From the NCBI GenBank assembly GCA_036558305.1, contig DATBFX010000233.1, forward strand, positions 1 through 27,470: DNA of 27,470 nt, written 5' to 3'. Positions 5,607 to 15,700 of this stretch are shown here, piece by piece. This DNA comes from DATBFX01 sp036558305 (GTDB lineage Bacteria; Chloroflexota; Chloroflexia; Thermomicrobiales; UBA6265). The notes under the pieces were generated by a model. It saw nothing but the letters and a program-made list of their open reading frames with translations. It made no database searches and was not told the DNA's origin. How positions within the stretch are numbered: position 1 is the stretch's first letter; each line of letters starts with the position of its first letter. Made by a program: the position numbers and the translations under genes.

Positions 5607-8339
5607 TCACACAACGGCTGCAATCCCCTTGCCCCTCGAAGCGTCTCCAGCACACCCAAATCGAGCAAAGCATGCTAACCGCGAGACACGCGGATTTGAA
5701 ATCGCCGGCTGTGCTCGCCGGCGAGGATACCAACGCACCTGCAGAAATCCCTCCCGATTGGCAAGCGCGCGCGTCAGGTCCGTCGGCATCGCGTTCGGCA
5801 ACGATCCGACCGTTCCCACACCAGGCGCAAACCCATCAAGCCGCCCGTTCGCCAGTGCGACAAGACTGGTGCCGCCTCTGAGTTGCCGCGTCAAAGCGGT
5901 GCCAAGGGTTGTCGCTGTCTCGTTGGACACGGTGAAGACTAGGGTCAGTCCGCCTACGCTCGCGTAAAGCGTCGAGAAGGGCAAGGCATCCTTGCCGAGC
6001 GGCGCGCGCACCGTGAACGGACCGGCACAGCCGACCCGCTTCAACCCGTCCGGCAGCTTCGACGGATCCGAGATGGTTTCGGTCAGGCGGAACGTTTGCC
6101 CGCCAAACGATGCTGGCTCCGCAAGTTGCGGGGGCGTTCCGTCCTTCGGGAGGGGAACGTATCTTTGGAACCCGTTCTCCGTTTGCAAGAACAGTTCGTC
6201 TGGCGCCCCGCTTCCGAGCTGTCGATAGAATGAGTACTGCTTGTCCCCCGAAGTCACCGTCGTCGGTTGCCCGAAGTCATCTCCGCCGAGATCCGGGTCG
6301 GCTCCGGCAAAGACGTAGAGATCCGAATCGCCTTTCTTGACCTGCTGGAACGGGGCCGGCGTATCGGCTGGACACGGATCGCCGCGCCGGTCGAGTTGCT
6401 CCGGGAGATAGCGGATGACCCCCGACGCCACGTCCTGCGAAACTGGGATGTAGAGCGCGGCAAATGGAGTGTCGGCGCTCTTCGCATAGAGCTTGAAATC
6501 GCCGTATGTGCCGATCGGCGTGAGCGTCCCGCGGTCGAGAGGAACGATCCGGTCACGAAGGAAGAAATCGTCTCCGTGGGGAAACTCGCGAGGCGGCTCC
6601 TTCGGGGGCGCCGGCGTCTCCGTGGCCGCCGCGGTCGGCTTGGGCTGCGTTGTCCGCGCTCCCCCGCCGGTCGAGAGAACGAATCCCCGTTGGACTGCAC
6701 CGGATCGGCCCGGGTTGACGGTGCCGATACCGACGATGACCCCGTCGTTCGAGATGTCGTAAGCAGCCTGGATGAGCCATTTCCTCTTGGCCTTGCTCGA
6801 CAGGAGGTCATTCAGATCGGTGATCTGACCATTTTGCCAGATCGCTCCCTTGTCTCCGTCGTGATCGCACGACGCACCTTCAGCGGGACAGACGAACCCG
6901 ACGACCACACCGCCATCGTTGATTCTCGATGGTATTCCCCATGTCTTCTTTAGGGTGTGAAGGTCGCTCATCACGTTGCCGACCCAGAGAAAAGGATGCT
7001 GTGTTTTGTCATCCTTTGTGAAGGAGGTTCCGACCACCATGCCAGAATTGTTCGTGCCTGTAGCAAGGCTGCCTGTTCCGCCTAACGTCCCAAGGTCAAT
7101 GGGGGGACCGCCATCGGCCCACATGACCGCGTGCAGATGGCCGCTCTTGTCCTCGGCCGTACCCACGACGTCGCCGGCTTCATTTATGTCGTAAGCGAAA
7201 CTCCTTATACCGCCGAGTGTGCCAAGATCGCGCATCGTCCCGTCCCACAAGAAGGCGTGATTTACTTCGTCGGCCGTCGTTGACATGCCGACGACCTTTC
7301 CCGCGTCGTTGATGGCCCACGCCTCACTGTGGCTGCCTCCGAGGGTTCCAATCTCGTGCAGCGTTCCGTCCCACAAGAAGGCATGAATGGAGCCGTCGGC
7401 GACGTTACCCCGGCCGACGGCCTGTCCCTTGTTGTTGATACCGAAAGCTTCGCTGCTGGTGCCGCCCTCGAGGAGTCCCAAGTCAGTCGTTTGGCCGTGC
7501 GACCAAAGCACCGCACGCAGCCACAGCGGTTTCCCGTCCGCGTCCTTCAGTCCACATGTGCCAACCACCTGACCCGCGTCGTTGACGGCATTGGCCTGGC
7601 TGAAATTACCGCCTTTGAGGGGGCCGAGCGTGGAGATCTTCGCGGTCAACGTTCCGGGCGTCGTCGAAGCTGCGGCTATCGGGGACGCCGGAGTCGGCGT
7701 TTCCGTGGGCGCCTGGGTGCTGACGCTGGTCGCGGTAGGCGCCGTCGTTGGGGCTGACGTCGGCGACGGCGCGATCGTCGGGGGTTGCGTCGGGGTCGGC
7801 GTTTGAGTAGGAGCGGGAGTCGCCGACGGGGTCGGCGCGGAAACCGGGACGAGATACCATTGACAGATAAGTCCCTCCGGTGGCAGCACGTCGACGGTGG
7901 CCGAGTCACCGTCGAGCGGAACCTGCGCCGGAGTTCCGTGTTGGTTGCAGAAGACCACCGATACCTTGTCGGGCGGCGGATCCACGAGTGTGATTTTGTA
8001 CGGCCCATCAAGAACCTGGGCCCACTCCGCCTGACCCGACGTGTTTTGCCCGGTCGTGCGAGGGAAGAGGTGTGATAGGGTACCCATTTGCAAGGTAAAG
8101 TTGAGACCATCGGCTGGGGTGGTGCAGGCCGTAGCGAAGGGAGCAGGGTCGGCGGCCGTGGCGTCTACGTCCGGTGGGCAGGTCCAGGCAATAACCGTCA
8201 CCGGCGGTTGAGAATTCTGTGCGGATGACGCCCGCGCAACGCCGGGAAACACGACCATCGCCATCAAGGAGGCTACGACCAAGCCGCGCCAACCGCCGAG
8301 ATGCGCCGAACGATGGCGATGTCGCCGACCAATGCTCAC
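5607..8339 (-). CDS. Exported HAF-repeat protein with Thr/Pro linker and unknown C-terminal domain
   Basis: About 910 aa from a GTG at 8339 (GAGG upstream); an ATG at 8387 would add 16 residues before the basic n-region and lacks a ribosome-binding site. Residues 1-37 form a long Arg/His-rich Sec signal ending 'FPGVARA'. Residues about 41-166 contain Cys pairs and resemble the prealbumin-like domains of neighbouring genes. A Thr/Pro linker spans about 168-224. Residues about 234-557 carry six to seven HAF repeats, with units like 'HAFLWDGTMRDLGTLGG' and 'AYDINEAGDVVGT'. This extracellular repeat family probably folds as a propeller. After a second Thr/Pro linker, the C-terminal 300 residues ('DDFFLRDRIVPLDRGTLTPI...', 'SDLYVFAGADPDLGGDDFG') are unknown to me. 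It is convergent with the recombinase remnant and probably surface-exposed. Confidence 0.8.
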   Translation of the reverse strand: MSIGRRHRHRSAHLGGWRGLVVASLMAMVVFPGVARASSAQNSQPPVTVIAWTCPPDVDATAADPAPFATACTTPADGLNFTLQMGTLSHLFPRTTGQNTSGQAEWAQVLDGPYKITLVDPPPDKVSVVFCNQHGTPAQVPLDGDSATVDVLPPEGLICQWYLVPVSAPTPSATPAPTQTPTPTQPPTIAPSPTSAPTTAPTATSVSTQAPTETPTPASPIAAASTTPGTLTAKISTLGPLKGGNFSQANAVNDAGQVVGTCGLKDADGKPLWLRAVLWSHGQTTDLGLLEGGTSSEAFGINNKGQAVGRGNVADGSIHAFLWDGTLHEIGTLGGSHSEAWAINDAGKVVGMSTTADEVNHAFLWDGTMRDLGTLGGIRSFAYDINEAGDVVGTAEDKSGHLHAVMWADGGPPIDLGTLGGTGSLATGTNNSGMVVGTSFTKDDKTQHPFLWVGNVMSDLHTLKKTWGIPSRINDGGVVVGFVCPAEGASCDHDGDKGAIWQNGQITDLNDLLSSKAKRKWLIQAAYDISNDGVIVGIGTVNPGRSGAVQRGFVLSTGGGARTTQPKPTAAATETPAPPKEPPREFPHGDDFFLRDRIVPLDRGTLTPIGTYGDFKLYAKSADTPFAALYIPVSQDVASGVIRYLPEQLDRRGDPCPADTPAPFQQVKKGDSDLYVFAGADPDLGGDDFGQPTTVTSGDKQYSFYRQLGSGAPDELFLQTENGFQRYVPLPKDGTPPQLAEPASFGGQTFRLTETISDPSKLPDGLKRVGCAGPFTVRAPLGKDALPFSTLYASVGGLTLVFTVSNETATTLGTALTRQLRGGTSLVALANGRLDGFAPGVGTVGSLPNAMPTDLTRALANREGFLQVRWYPRRRAQPAISNPRVSRLACFARFGCAGDASRGKGIAAVV

Positions 8340-8489
8340 TTCGCACCTCGTCTTTCGTTCTGGAACCACCTGCCTATCCTTCCCCATGGACGCAGGGATC
8401 GACGAACGATTGGAGCGATCTGCCGGTTCGCCGATCCCAATGCAGGCACGTGATCGGTCTGACGTCCATTTGAAGAACCCTCCGGTCGT

Positions 8490-9977
8490 TCACGGGACCG
8501 GCGTAGCGGTAGATCGCCGATTCACAACCAGGACATCGACGACGGAACCCGCCCTGACCGTGGCCGTCGCATCGTCTCCCGGGTCGTATCCCTGCGGCGA
8601 CTGGGCCTCCCGCAGGAAATACGAACCCGGTCCAATCACGAAAACCACCGTTCCGTCGATCGCTCCGTCTTCGTTATCGCAGGCCCCGCCGCGATACGTC
8701 CCCGCCTCGCCGTTGCCCGCGTCGTCGTAGATCTCGTAACAGGCGCCAGCCAGGCCGGTTCCGTCGTCGGCGGTCGTGTGCACCCTGATCGTACCGGAGC
8801 TGGTTTCCGGGGATCTGGCGGAGGCGACGATGTACGTGATGCCGGCTACGACCACGTCGGGCTGTTCCTGGACCAAGTCGCTGCCGCTCTTGCCGGCGAC
8901 GATCAGCCGGGCGCCGAGCGCGTTGGCGTAGGCGACCTGGGCATCCCGCCAGGCCGTCTCCAGTTGGTTGCCCGGGAGGCTGACGTCGAATCCCAGGTCC
9001 CGACCGTGGGTGAGGACCAGCGCCGGAACGCCGGCGGGTGGGGCGGCCTCATCTGCCATTTGCAGGCTCGAGAGTTGATCGACGTGCTCGTAGCCGTCGA
9101 CGCCCAAGAGCCGCTGGCTCTCCGGCGTATCGTCCTTCACCAGACTCCGGAACTGCTCGACAAACCCAGGCGGGATGGCGTCGACGAACACGACGCCGCC
9201 GACGTCGTCGGGGAAACGGTCGGCGTACAGCCGGACGATCGCACCGCCCCAGGACGCGCCGACGAAGACGCACGGGCACTTGATGCCGGCTGCGGTGAGC
9301 AGGGCATGCAGATCGTTCACGCTGTTCTCGATCGTTCGTGGACCTTCCGGGGCGGGATCGCTCTTGCCGAGGAACGCGCGATCGTAGCTGCAGGTGCGGG
9401 CGACCCTGGCGATGTCCGGCTGCACCACCGCCCAAGAGTCCGAGGTGAGTCCTGGCCCACCAGCCTCGAGAAGAACCGTCGGCTCCCCCGATCCTGTGCA
9501 ATTCAAGAAAAGGGACCGTCCTCCGATGTCGACGCGCCCCTCGAAATCGCCCGACGCCGGACCCGGTGATGTTTCGGCTTCGGGGCGCGGCGTCGCGGGA
9601 CCCGTGGGTCCGCCGATCGGAGTATTTTCGATGATGACGTCTTGCGTCTCTCCCGCCTCGATTTGTCTCGGCGTCCCGGTAGTCGGGAGGTCGTAGCCGG
9701 TCGGCGCGACGGTCTCGACCAAGACGTAGGCACCGACCGGCACGGCGAGGACGATCGTCCCGTCGCGCGCTCCATCGTCTTTGTCGCAGTGCCCATCGCG
9801 GAAGGCGCCGGGGGTGCTGTTGCCCGCGTCCGCATAGATCTCGACACAGGCGTCCGGCAACGGCGTTCCGTCCGCGGCCATGATATGCACCCAAAAGGTG
9901 CCGTCCGTCGAGGCTGCCAGACTGCTGCTCGACCCGAAGGTCGCGAGAACGATGGCGAGCGCCACACCGCGGATCAT
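8490..9977 (-). CDS. Secreted alpha/beta hydrolase flanked by two prealbumin-like (SpaA/Cna-B-like) domains
   Basis: The ATG at 9977 has AGAAGGA six bases upstream; an ATG two codons earlier touches the ribosome-binding site. The 495-aa product has a signal peptide (MIRGVALAIVLATFG...SLAA). Domain 1 (about 28-118) and domain 3 (about 396-486) are a duplicated pair: 'DACVEIYADAGN...CDKDDGARDGT' and 'GACYEIYDDAGN...CDNEDGAIDGT', each ending 'TGYD' or 'QGYD'. Between them is an alpha/beta hydrolase with 'VLLEAGGPG', the nucleophile elbow GASWGG (S242) and 'VVFVDAIPPGF'. The usual late 'SGH...' catalytic histidine is replaced: the segment reads 'AGKSGSDLVQEQPDVV' (S366). It may be an inactive or altered enzyme displayed outside the cell. 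The substrate is unknown. Confidence 0.8.
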   Translation of the reverse strand: MIRGVALAIVLATFGSSSSLAASTDGTFWVHIMAADGTPLPDACVEIYADAGNSTPGAFRDGHCDKDDGARDGTIVLAVPVGAYVLVETVAPTGYDLPTTGTPRQIEAGETQDVIIENTPIGGPTGPATPRPEAETSPGPASGDFEGRVDIGGRSLFLNCTGSGEPTVLLEAGGPGLTSDSWAVVQPDIARVARTCSYDRAFLGKSDPAPEGPRTIENSVNDLHALLTAAGIKCPCVFVGASWGGAIVRLYADRFPDDVGGVVFVDAIPPGFVEQFRSLVKDDTPESQRLLGVDGYEHVDQLSSLQMADEAAPPAGVPALVLTHGRDLGFDVSLPGNQLETAWRDAQVAYANALGARLIVAGKSGSDLVQEQPDVVVAGITYIVASARSPETSSGTIRVHTTADDGTGLAGACYEIYDDAGNGEAGTYRGGACDNEDGAIDGTVVFVIGPGSYFLREAQSPQGYDPGDDATATVRAGSVVDVLVVNRRSTATPVP

Positions 9978-10597
9978 CGTCATTCCTTCTCTGGCGCACC
10001 AGATTGGACCATTGGCAGGCCACCCAATCCGCTGAGGGAACCGGCGGGGATAGCGAGACATTGCGACGGTCGTTCCGGCGACGGTGTAAGGGTCGGAACG
10101 ATGTCGCTCGCGGTTCGCGAGTGATGGCGTTCCTGCGATTCACGCCCATCTTGCCCAATTCGCGTCCGAATGTCTGTACGCAAATCTAACGACGTCCGAC
10201 GCGCTTGAATCGCGTACGCTCGCCCGAGACCGAGCTTTGCCCCCGCGCATCCGGTGCGCGGGTGTGGACCGTGGTCGGTGATCGCCCGCCGCCTCGTCGG
10301 CACGCGACGCCTCCCGGTGTCCGCATGCGCACGTCTGCGAAACGGGTCGCGACGTGTGCAAGCGATACGGAAAGGCACGTGTGATCACGTGGTCGGAAGT
10401 AGAATTGTGCAACATTCCAATCGGTTATGTCTGGCACGTCGCCGTCGGCGCTGCGACCTTCTTGCCGATCGCTTTCGGCTGAGCCGGTCACGAGGATCCA
10501 TCGCAACCCATCCGAGGCGAGTGAGCCGAAAGACGATCGCCTCGCCGCGCAGTGGAGGTCACCCGTTGGCCTCCACTGCGGAGGGTGGTAGTGGGGC
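9978..10597. other. Divergent intergenic region, no gene seen
   Basis: 620 bp between two divergent exported-protein genes. Frames on both strands are Arg-rich shadows. The less GC-rich stretch at about 10370-10440 includes a GTGATCAC palindrome (10380-10387) and TTATGT-like boxes, and is the likeliest site of the plus-strand promoter. I could not pick a convincing -35/-10 pair. Confidence 0.5.
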
Positions 10598-12559
10598 ATG
10601 AGCCGGTACGTTCGGCCCATCCACCGCGGCGTCGCGACGGTGGGCTTCCTGGTGTTCGTCGTGGTGGGAATCCTCGCGATTCCCCCAAGCTCGGCACCCG
10701 ATGGTCTGGCGCGGAGTTCCGCTGCCGATCCTTGCGCGCAATTGGGGAGCGGGGAAAGCGCGCCTCAGAACTGGGGCGTGGCCGCCCCGAAGGGCGCCGG
10801 AGGCACTTGTCAAGGCGGCGGTCCGAGCGTGACGGGTCCGACCAACTGGGGCGTCTCGCTGTCTCGGAGTGCCCCCGTCGCTCCAACTCCGGGCAGCGCA
10901 CGGGAGAAGCCGCCCGTGACCCGACATGATCTCGCCCAGGGGCTGGGCGAGGCCGGGCTTCCGTCGTCATCGGTCCCGGTAATCCGGGTGCCGACGGCCG
11001 AGGGCGGGCCCGTCCCGGTCATCGAGCTTCCGGGATCCGACGATGCCGACCCGCAGACACCGTCGATCGAAGTCCCCGACGGCGCCGAAACACCGAGCGT
11101 TGAACTCCCCGCGACCCCATCCGATGGAGGATCGATCGAACTCCCGCCGACCCCGTCCGGTACAGCGTCGGTCGAGATCCCCACGGTTCCGACCGAGCCG
11201 CCGCAGGTGTCGGCGGTTTCCGCGGTGCTGCTCGATCCGAAGTGGGGCAACGTCCTCCAGTGGTTACCGGATATCCTTGCGGCACAGCAGACGGTCTACA
11301 CTTCTCCCGCGCCCGAAGGGGTCATCGACTCCGCCACGAACTCCGGCGTCTTGGTACCGACCAACGTGATCATGGCGATCATGATGATCGAGACCCAGGG
11401 CGTCATGCCCGACGGCCCGAACCAGGATCAGGCATACGGGTTGCTCCAGGTAACCCCGATGACCCTCGGTGCCTCGCACTTCGATTTTGGGCGGATGGCG
11501 AACGATCCTGCCTATTCGATCTATGCCGGTGTGTACGAATTGGCGCTGCGCTACCTCGATTCGGGCAAGCTGCCCTGGGAAAGCGTCATCGTTGGCTACT
11601 TCTCGGGGCACTACGTGCCCAACGGCGCCGCGGACGCCTACAACGACGACTTCAACTACCAGCGCATGTTCCTCCAGAACATAGCCGAGCTAGAAGCCGC
11701 CGGCGCCCAGGGAGGCCAGTCCGCGGCTCCGCTGCTTGGTACCTCTCGCGCCGTCATCCCGGGTAACTGGTTGGCCGGTCAGGGGACATCGTGGCTCGGA
11801 CTCTCGGCGATCTGGGGCAACGCGCTCGTCGGCGATCAGACCGCGCCGTTGACGCAAGAGTTCGGACCGACCGACTTCAGCGTGAACGTCCACCCGGAGT
11901 GGTACAGCTACGCGCTCGACTACGGCTTCCTCCAGCCCGGCCACACCGGACTCGACATCGGTATCCCCGCGGGGACGCCGCTCTACGCGCCGACGGACGG
12001 CGTCGTCGTCTGCGCCGGCAGCGACAACGGCGACGGCGAGGACAGCTGCGCGCTTTTCCTGTCCGACTACGGCGGCGCCAAGTCGGGCCGCCTCCAGCTC
12101 AAGCTCCCCAGCGGGGACATGCTGATCCTCGGCCACGTCAACTACGTCTTCCCCGAACCCGGCGACCACGTCAAGCGGGGCGAGGAGATCGGGCTCTCCG
12201 GCGGCGAGAACGGCGACCACGTCCACGTCGAGTACCGCACCCCCGACTCCGCGACCGGGTCCGGATGGCGCATCATCGACCCCCGGTTGTCTCCGCTCAA
12301 CGGCATCCCGGTCACGGGCGCGACCGGGCCGCCGGCGGCGGTGCCGCCGGCGACCACAACACCAGAGCCGCCCCCGGGCCCGACCGAGACGCCGACGGAG
12401 ACGCCGACCGAAACGGCAATCCCGACCCCGACGCCGACCTCCACCCCGGAAACCCAGACCGAAGCGTCTCCGAGTGCGGAGGACGGAGGGCTGACCATCG
12501 TGCCAGATAACCCATCCGGTGAGGGCGGTGAACAAGGGAGCCCGTCGCCCTCGTCCTGA
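10598..12559 (+). CDS. Bifunctional peptidoglycan hydrolase: lytic transglycosylase (SLT) + M23 endopeptidase
   Basis: 653 aa. Residues 12-30 are a hydrophobic signal/anchor. Residues about 125-200 form a Ser/Pro-rich spacer with recurring 'SIEVP/SVELP/SIELP/SVEIP' units. Residues 220-370 are an SLT-type domain: 'VIMAIMMIETQG' holds the likely catalytic Glu (E265), with 'QAYGLLQVTP' (278-287) and 'YSIYAGVYELALRYL'. Residues 440-565 are an M23/LytM domain with complete zinc ligands, HTGLD (H449, D453) and HVHVE (H541, H543), plus 'GTPLYAPTDGVVV'. The tail is Thr/Pro-rich. The protein would cut both glycan strands and peptide bridges of the wall. Such pairs occur in wall remodelling and in conjugation machines; no conjugation gene is seen here. 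The Thr/Pro-rich lipoprotein gene follows on the same strand, possibly co-transcribed. Confidence 0.88.
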   Translation: MSRYVRPIHRGVATVGFLVFVVVGILAIPPSSAPDGLARSSAADPCAQLGSGESAPQNWGVAAPKGAGGTCQGGGPSVTGPTNWGVSLSRSAPVAPTPGSAREKPPVTRHDLAQGLGEAGLPSSSVPVIRVPTAEGGPVPVIELPGSDDADPQTPSIEVPDGAETPSVELPATPSDGGSIELPPTPSGTASVEIPTVPTEPPQVSAVSAVLLDPKWGNVLQWLPDILAAQQTVYTSPAPEGVIDSATNSGVLVPTNVIMAIMMIETQGVMPDGPNQDQAYGLLQVTPMTLGASHFDFGRMANDPAYSIYAGVYELALRYLDSGKLPWESVIVGYFSGHYVPNGAADAYNDDFNYQRMFLQNIAELEAAGAQGGQSAAPLLGTSRAVIPGNWLAGQGTSWLGLSAIWGNALVGDQTAPLTQEFGPTDFSVNVHPEWYSYALDYGFLQPGHTGLDIGIPAGTPLYAPTDGVVVCAGSDNGDGEDSCALFLSDYGGAKSGRLQLKLPSGDMLILGHVNYVFPEPGDHVKRGEEIGLSGGENGDHVHVEYRTPDSATGSGWRIIDPRLSPLNGIPVTGATGPPAAVPPATTTPEPPPGPTETPTETPTETAIPTPTPTSTPETQTEASPSAEDGGLTIVPDNPSGEGGEQGSPSPSS

Positions 12560-12577
12560 CGGTTCGGCGTGCTCGAA

Positions 12578-12593
12578 CGGGCACGAGTGCCCG
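12578..12593 (+). terminator. Short perfect hairpin after the transglycosylase-M23 gene
   Basis: CGGGCA, CGAG, TGCCCG: a perfect 6-bp stem with a 4-base loop, 18 bp after the stop codon. No T-run follows, so it may be a weak terminator or an RNA-stabilising end. Confidence 0.35.
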
Positions 12594-12704
12594 ATTGACC
12601 GTGGCGATCCTTCGACTTGGTCGGCAATGCCGGCACGGGGATTTCAACGCTCGGTGCCCGAATCATTCGGGCGCCGGCCAGTGCAAGTGACAGAAGGCGA
12701 CACG

Positions 12705-15700
12705 GTGCCATCGCGAGGGGCGGATCGGGTGGGCGAGCAAGCGCGACCGACGAGCGGTAGGGGGCCGCGCGATGAGGTTGGGTTTCGCGCCGGCGGAACC
12801 CGGCGCCAGCGCGCCAGCGAGTGCGCAAAGTCGCGCCGGCTTCGTCGGATCGTGCCGTTCTTCGCGATCGCGGTGTGCGTGGTCGGCTTCCTCACCGCGT
12901 GCTACGCGGATAACGCCGCCAACGACGCGACCGTCGAGGCACTGGCGACGGCCGGCCTCTTGACGCCATTCGCCCCCGAAACCCCGTCCACGGCGGGCGG
13001 CACCACGCCGCCGGCGAATGAACAGTCGGGGCAGGGAACCCCTACGGCAGGTGCCAGGCCCACCCTGGCCGCCAAAGGGAGCCCCGACGCGGCGACGCGT
13101 TCGCCAGCCGCGACGGCTCGTACGGGGGCGTCGCCCGCCGCCGTGCCGTCGAAATCGACGACGGCAACATCTCGCGGGTCGCCAGGGGCTTCCCCGGTGA
13201 CTACCGCCTCCGCGACACGAGTGGTCTCGCCGACCGCGACCGCGTCGAAGGTCGCTTCGTCGACTCCCACGAAGCCGGTCGCTGCTCCGCCAACCATGAC
13301 TGCCTCGACGGTCCGCGTCGCGCCGCCGCCGGTGATTCCGACGCGGTCCGTCACACAGCCAACCGTCCAGATCCCCGTCACACTCACGCCGAGGTCGACT
13401 GCGACGGTGAGCGAAACCCCGTCGCCGACCGAATCGACGACTCCCACGTCGACACCAGGGACCCCGGCCGCCCTCGAAGACCTCGGCAGTCCTGTTGCCG
13501 TGGCAGAAACCCCAACCGCAACGCCGACTGAATCGCCCTCGGCAGCGTCGATCGTGCCGACCGACACCGCGACGACAGTGGCGACCGAAACAGCGGCGCC
13601 GACGGCATCCGTCACACCCATGCCTCCTACCGAAACGCCGACACCGACTCCCGTACCGCCTACCGAAATCCCGACGCCGAGTCCCGTACCGCCTACTCAA
13701 ACCCCGGTGCCGACGGCGACGAGTTCGCCGACCGCCACCTTGACGCCAACCCTCATTCCGACGCCGACGGCGACGCCAACCGCGACCCGCACAGCGACGG
13801 CGACACCGACGGCGACCTCGACCGGAACGGCGACCGTTACCCCCATTCCGACGGGATCGCTGCTGTTCGTCACGACGGATGCCGACGTTCGAGCCGTCGG
13901 TGACGTCTGTTTCCGCATCCAGCAGGGCGGCACCGAGTTCCACGTCTGCGACGGTGCGGTCACGAGCAATTCGAAGAGCGATCTGACGGACAGCCTCCCC
14001 GAAGTTGCCGGCGTGCTGCTTGTCGACGATCTACCGGCCGGCACCTACGAGGTAGCGCTCGAACCTACGCCGCCGGAATTCGAGGACTGGCCCGCGCGCA
14101 CGGTGAAAGTCGAACCGGCGCACCGCACGACCGTCACCGTCGTGCTCACGCGGCCGGCAACCGCTGTCCCGCCGACCAAGACTGCCACAACCACACCAAC
14201 GGCAACCGCCACCGGCACGCCCACGGCGACCCCGTCAGCAACGGCGTCTCCAACTGTCACCCGAACCGCCACCGGCACACCGACCGCGAGTGCCACCGCC
14301 ATTCCGGTGCCGCCCACCGTCACCCCGACGCCGACGCCGTCTCTCACCCCGACTCACTTGCCGCCGACGGAGACGGCAACGGCAACGAGTACGCCGACGC
14401 CATCGCCCACCGCGACCGCGACGCTCACGCCCACGCCGCCCCCGCAGACCGTGTCTTCGACGTCGTCCCCCACCCCGACTGCGCCGCCGCCGACGGATAC
14501 GCCAACGGCAACGAACACGCCGACCGCGACGACAACCGCGACGCCGATCCAGGAACCGGGATTCGTGATCGTGTACGTGCGCGACCAGGACAACCAGCCT
14601 GTCGCGGGTGCCTGCATCGAGTTGCGCGGCGACGTGAGGACGTATGCGGCGTGCGACAATGATCCTGCCGGTGACCCCGATTCGATCGCTGGTGAAATCG
14701 AATTCGACTTCGTGACTTCCGGCGATTACCAGGTCTTCGTCACGAAGCTGCCGGCAGGCTTCGACCAAACGCCGGATCCGGTTCCGGTGTTTGTCACCCC
14801 AAAGGGACAGCCCGAGGTTGAAATCAAACTCGGCACGAACTCCAACAGCGGGACGCGGCCAACCTCCACGCAGCGCCCGACGCGAACGCCGCGGCCGACC
14901 CGCGGCGAGACGCCCGCGCCGCCAGCCCCGACCGGATCGCCACCCACGGGAGTCCCGGTGTCGCCCACCTCAACCCCGGACGCCACCGCGACGCCGGTCC
15001 CGACGACACCGACCGCAACGCCGACCGCGACCGCCAGCGCGACGCCGGCAGGTGCCACTGCCAGGGTCGTCGTGGTCAACCAGGGCCAGCAGCCGGTCGG
15101 CGGAGCATGCGTCGAGTTGCGGCAGTTGCCTGCTCGGTACGAGCGATGTGACAACGGCCCCGAGGACGCGGACCCCGCGGACGGCAGCATCGGCTTCACC
15201 GGCATCCCGCTCGGCGATTACCTCGCGGTCCTGACCAAAGCGCCGGATGGCTACGCCGCACCGTCCGAACCGCCCTCGATCACCGTTACCGCGGATGGCC
15301 AAGCGACGGTGACGATCGAACTCGATGTGGCGAACCAACCGGCCGCGACCGAGTTCCCCACCCCACCGCCCGACGAGGCAGCTACGGCCACGGAAACGCC
15401 GGCCTCCGGGCAGGCGCATAACGAAGAAGAGCCGACCGCGACCGAAACAGGGACGACCGAGCAGCCAACTGCGGAGGCGACGGCGACCACGGTGGAGCCG
15501 ACCGAGCCACCGCAGGAGGAGGCATCGCCGACCCAACCGTCACCGACGGAGGAGTTCCCAACCCAGACCGCAGAACCGGCGCCGACGCCCGAGCCGACGT
15601 TCGCGGCCGTTCCGGCTCCGGCCGTGCCGCGGCCCAACGCGGTCGTCGTGGCCGGCGACTTCCAGGATCAACTCGGCTGCGACAACCGCGATTCCGCCTG

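Noticed and set aside
10376..10392. Operator-like CACGTG/GTGATCAC sequence in the divergent region
   Set aside because: Only an 8-bp core is truly palindromic and no second copy was found nearby.
5171..10611. Shared CATGAGCCGGTACG at 5173-5186 and at 10597-10610
   Set aside because: Fourteen identical bases at two start codons with unrelated flanks; could be chance, and no third copy was seen.
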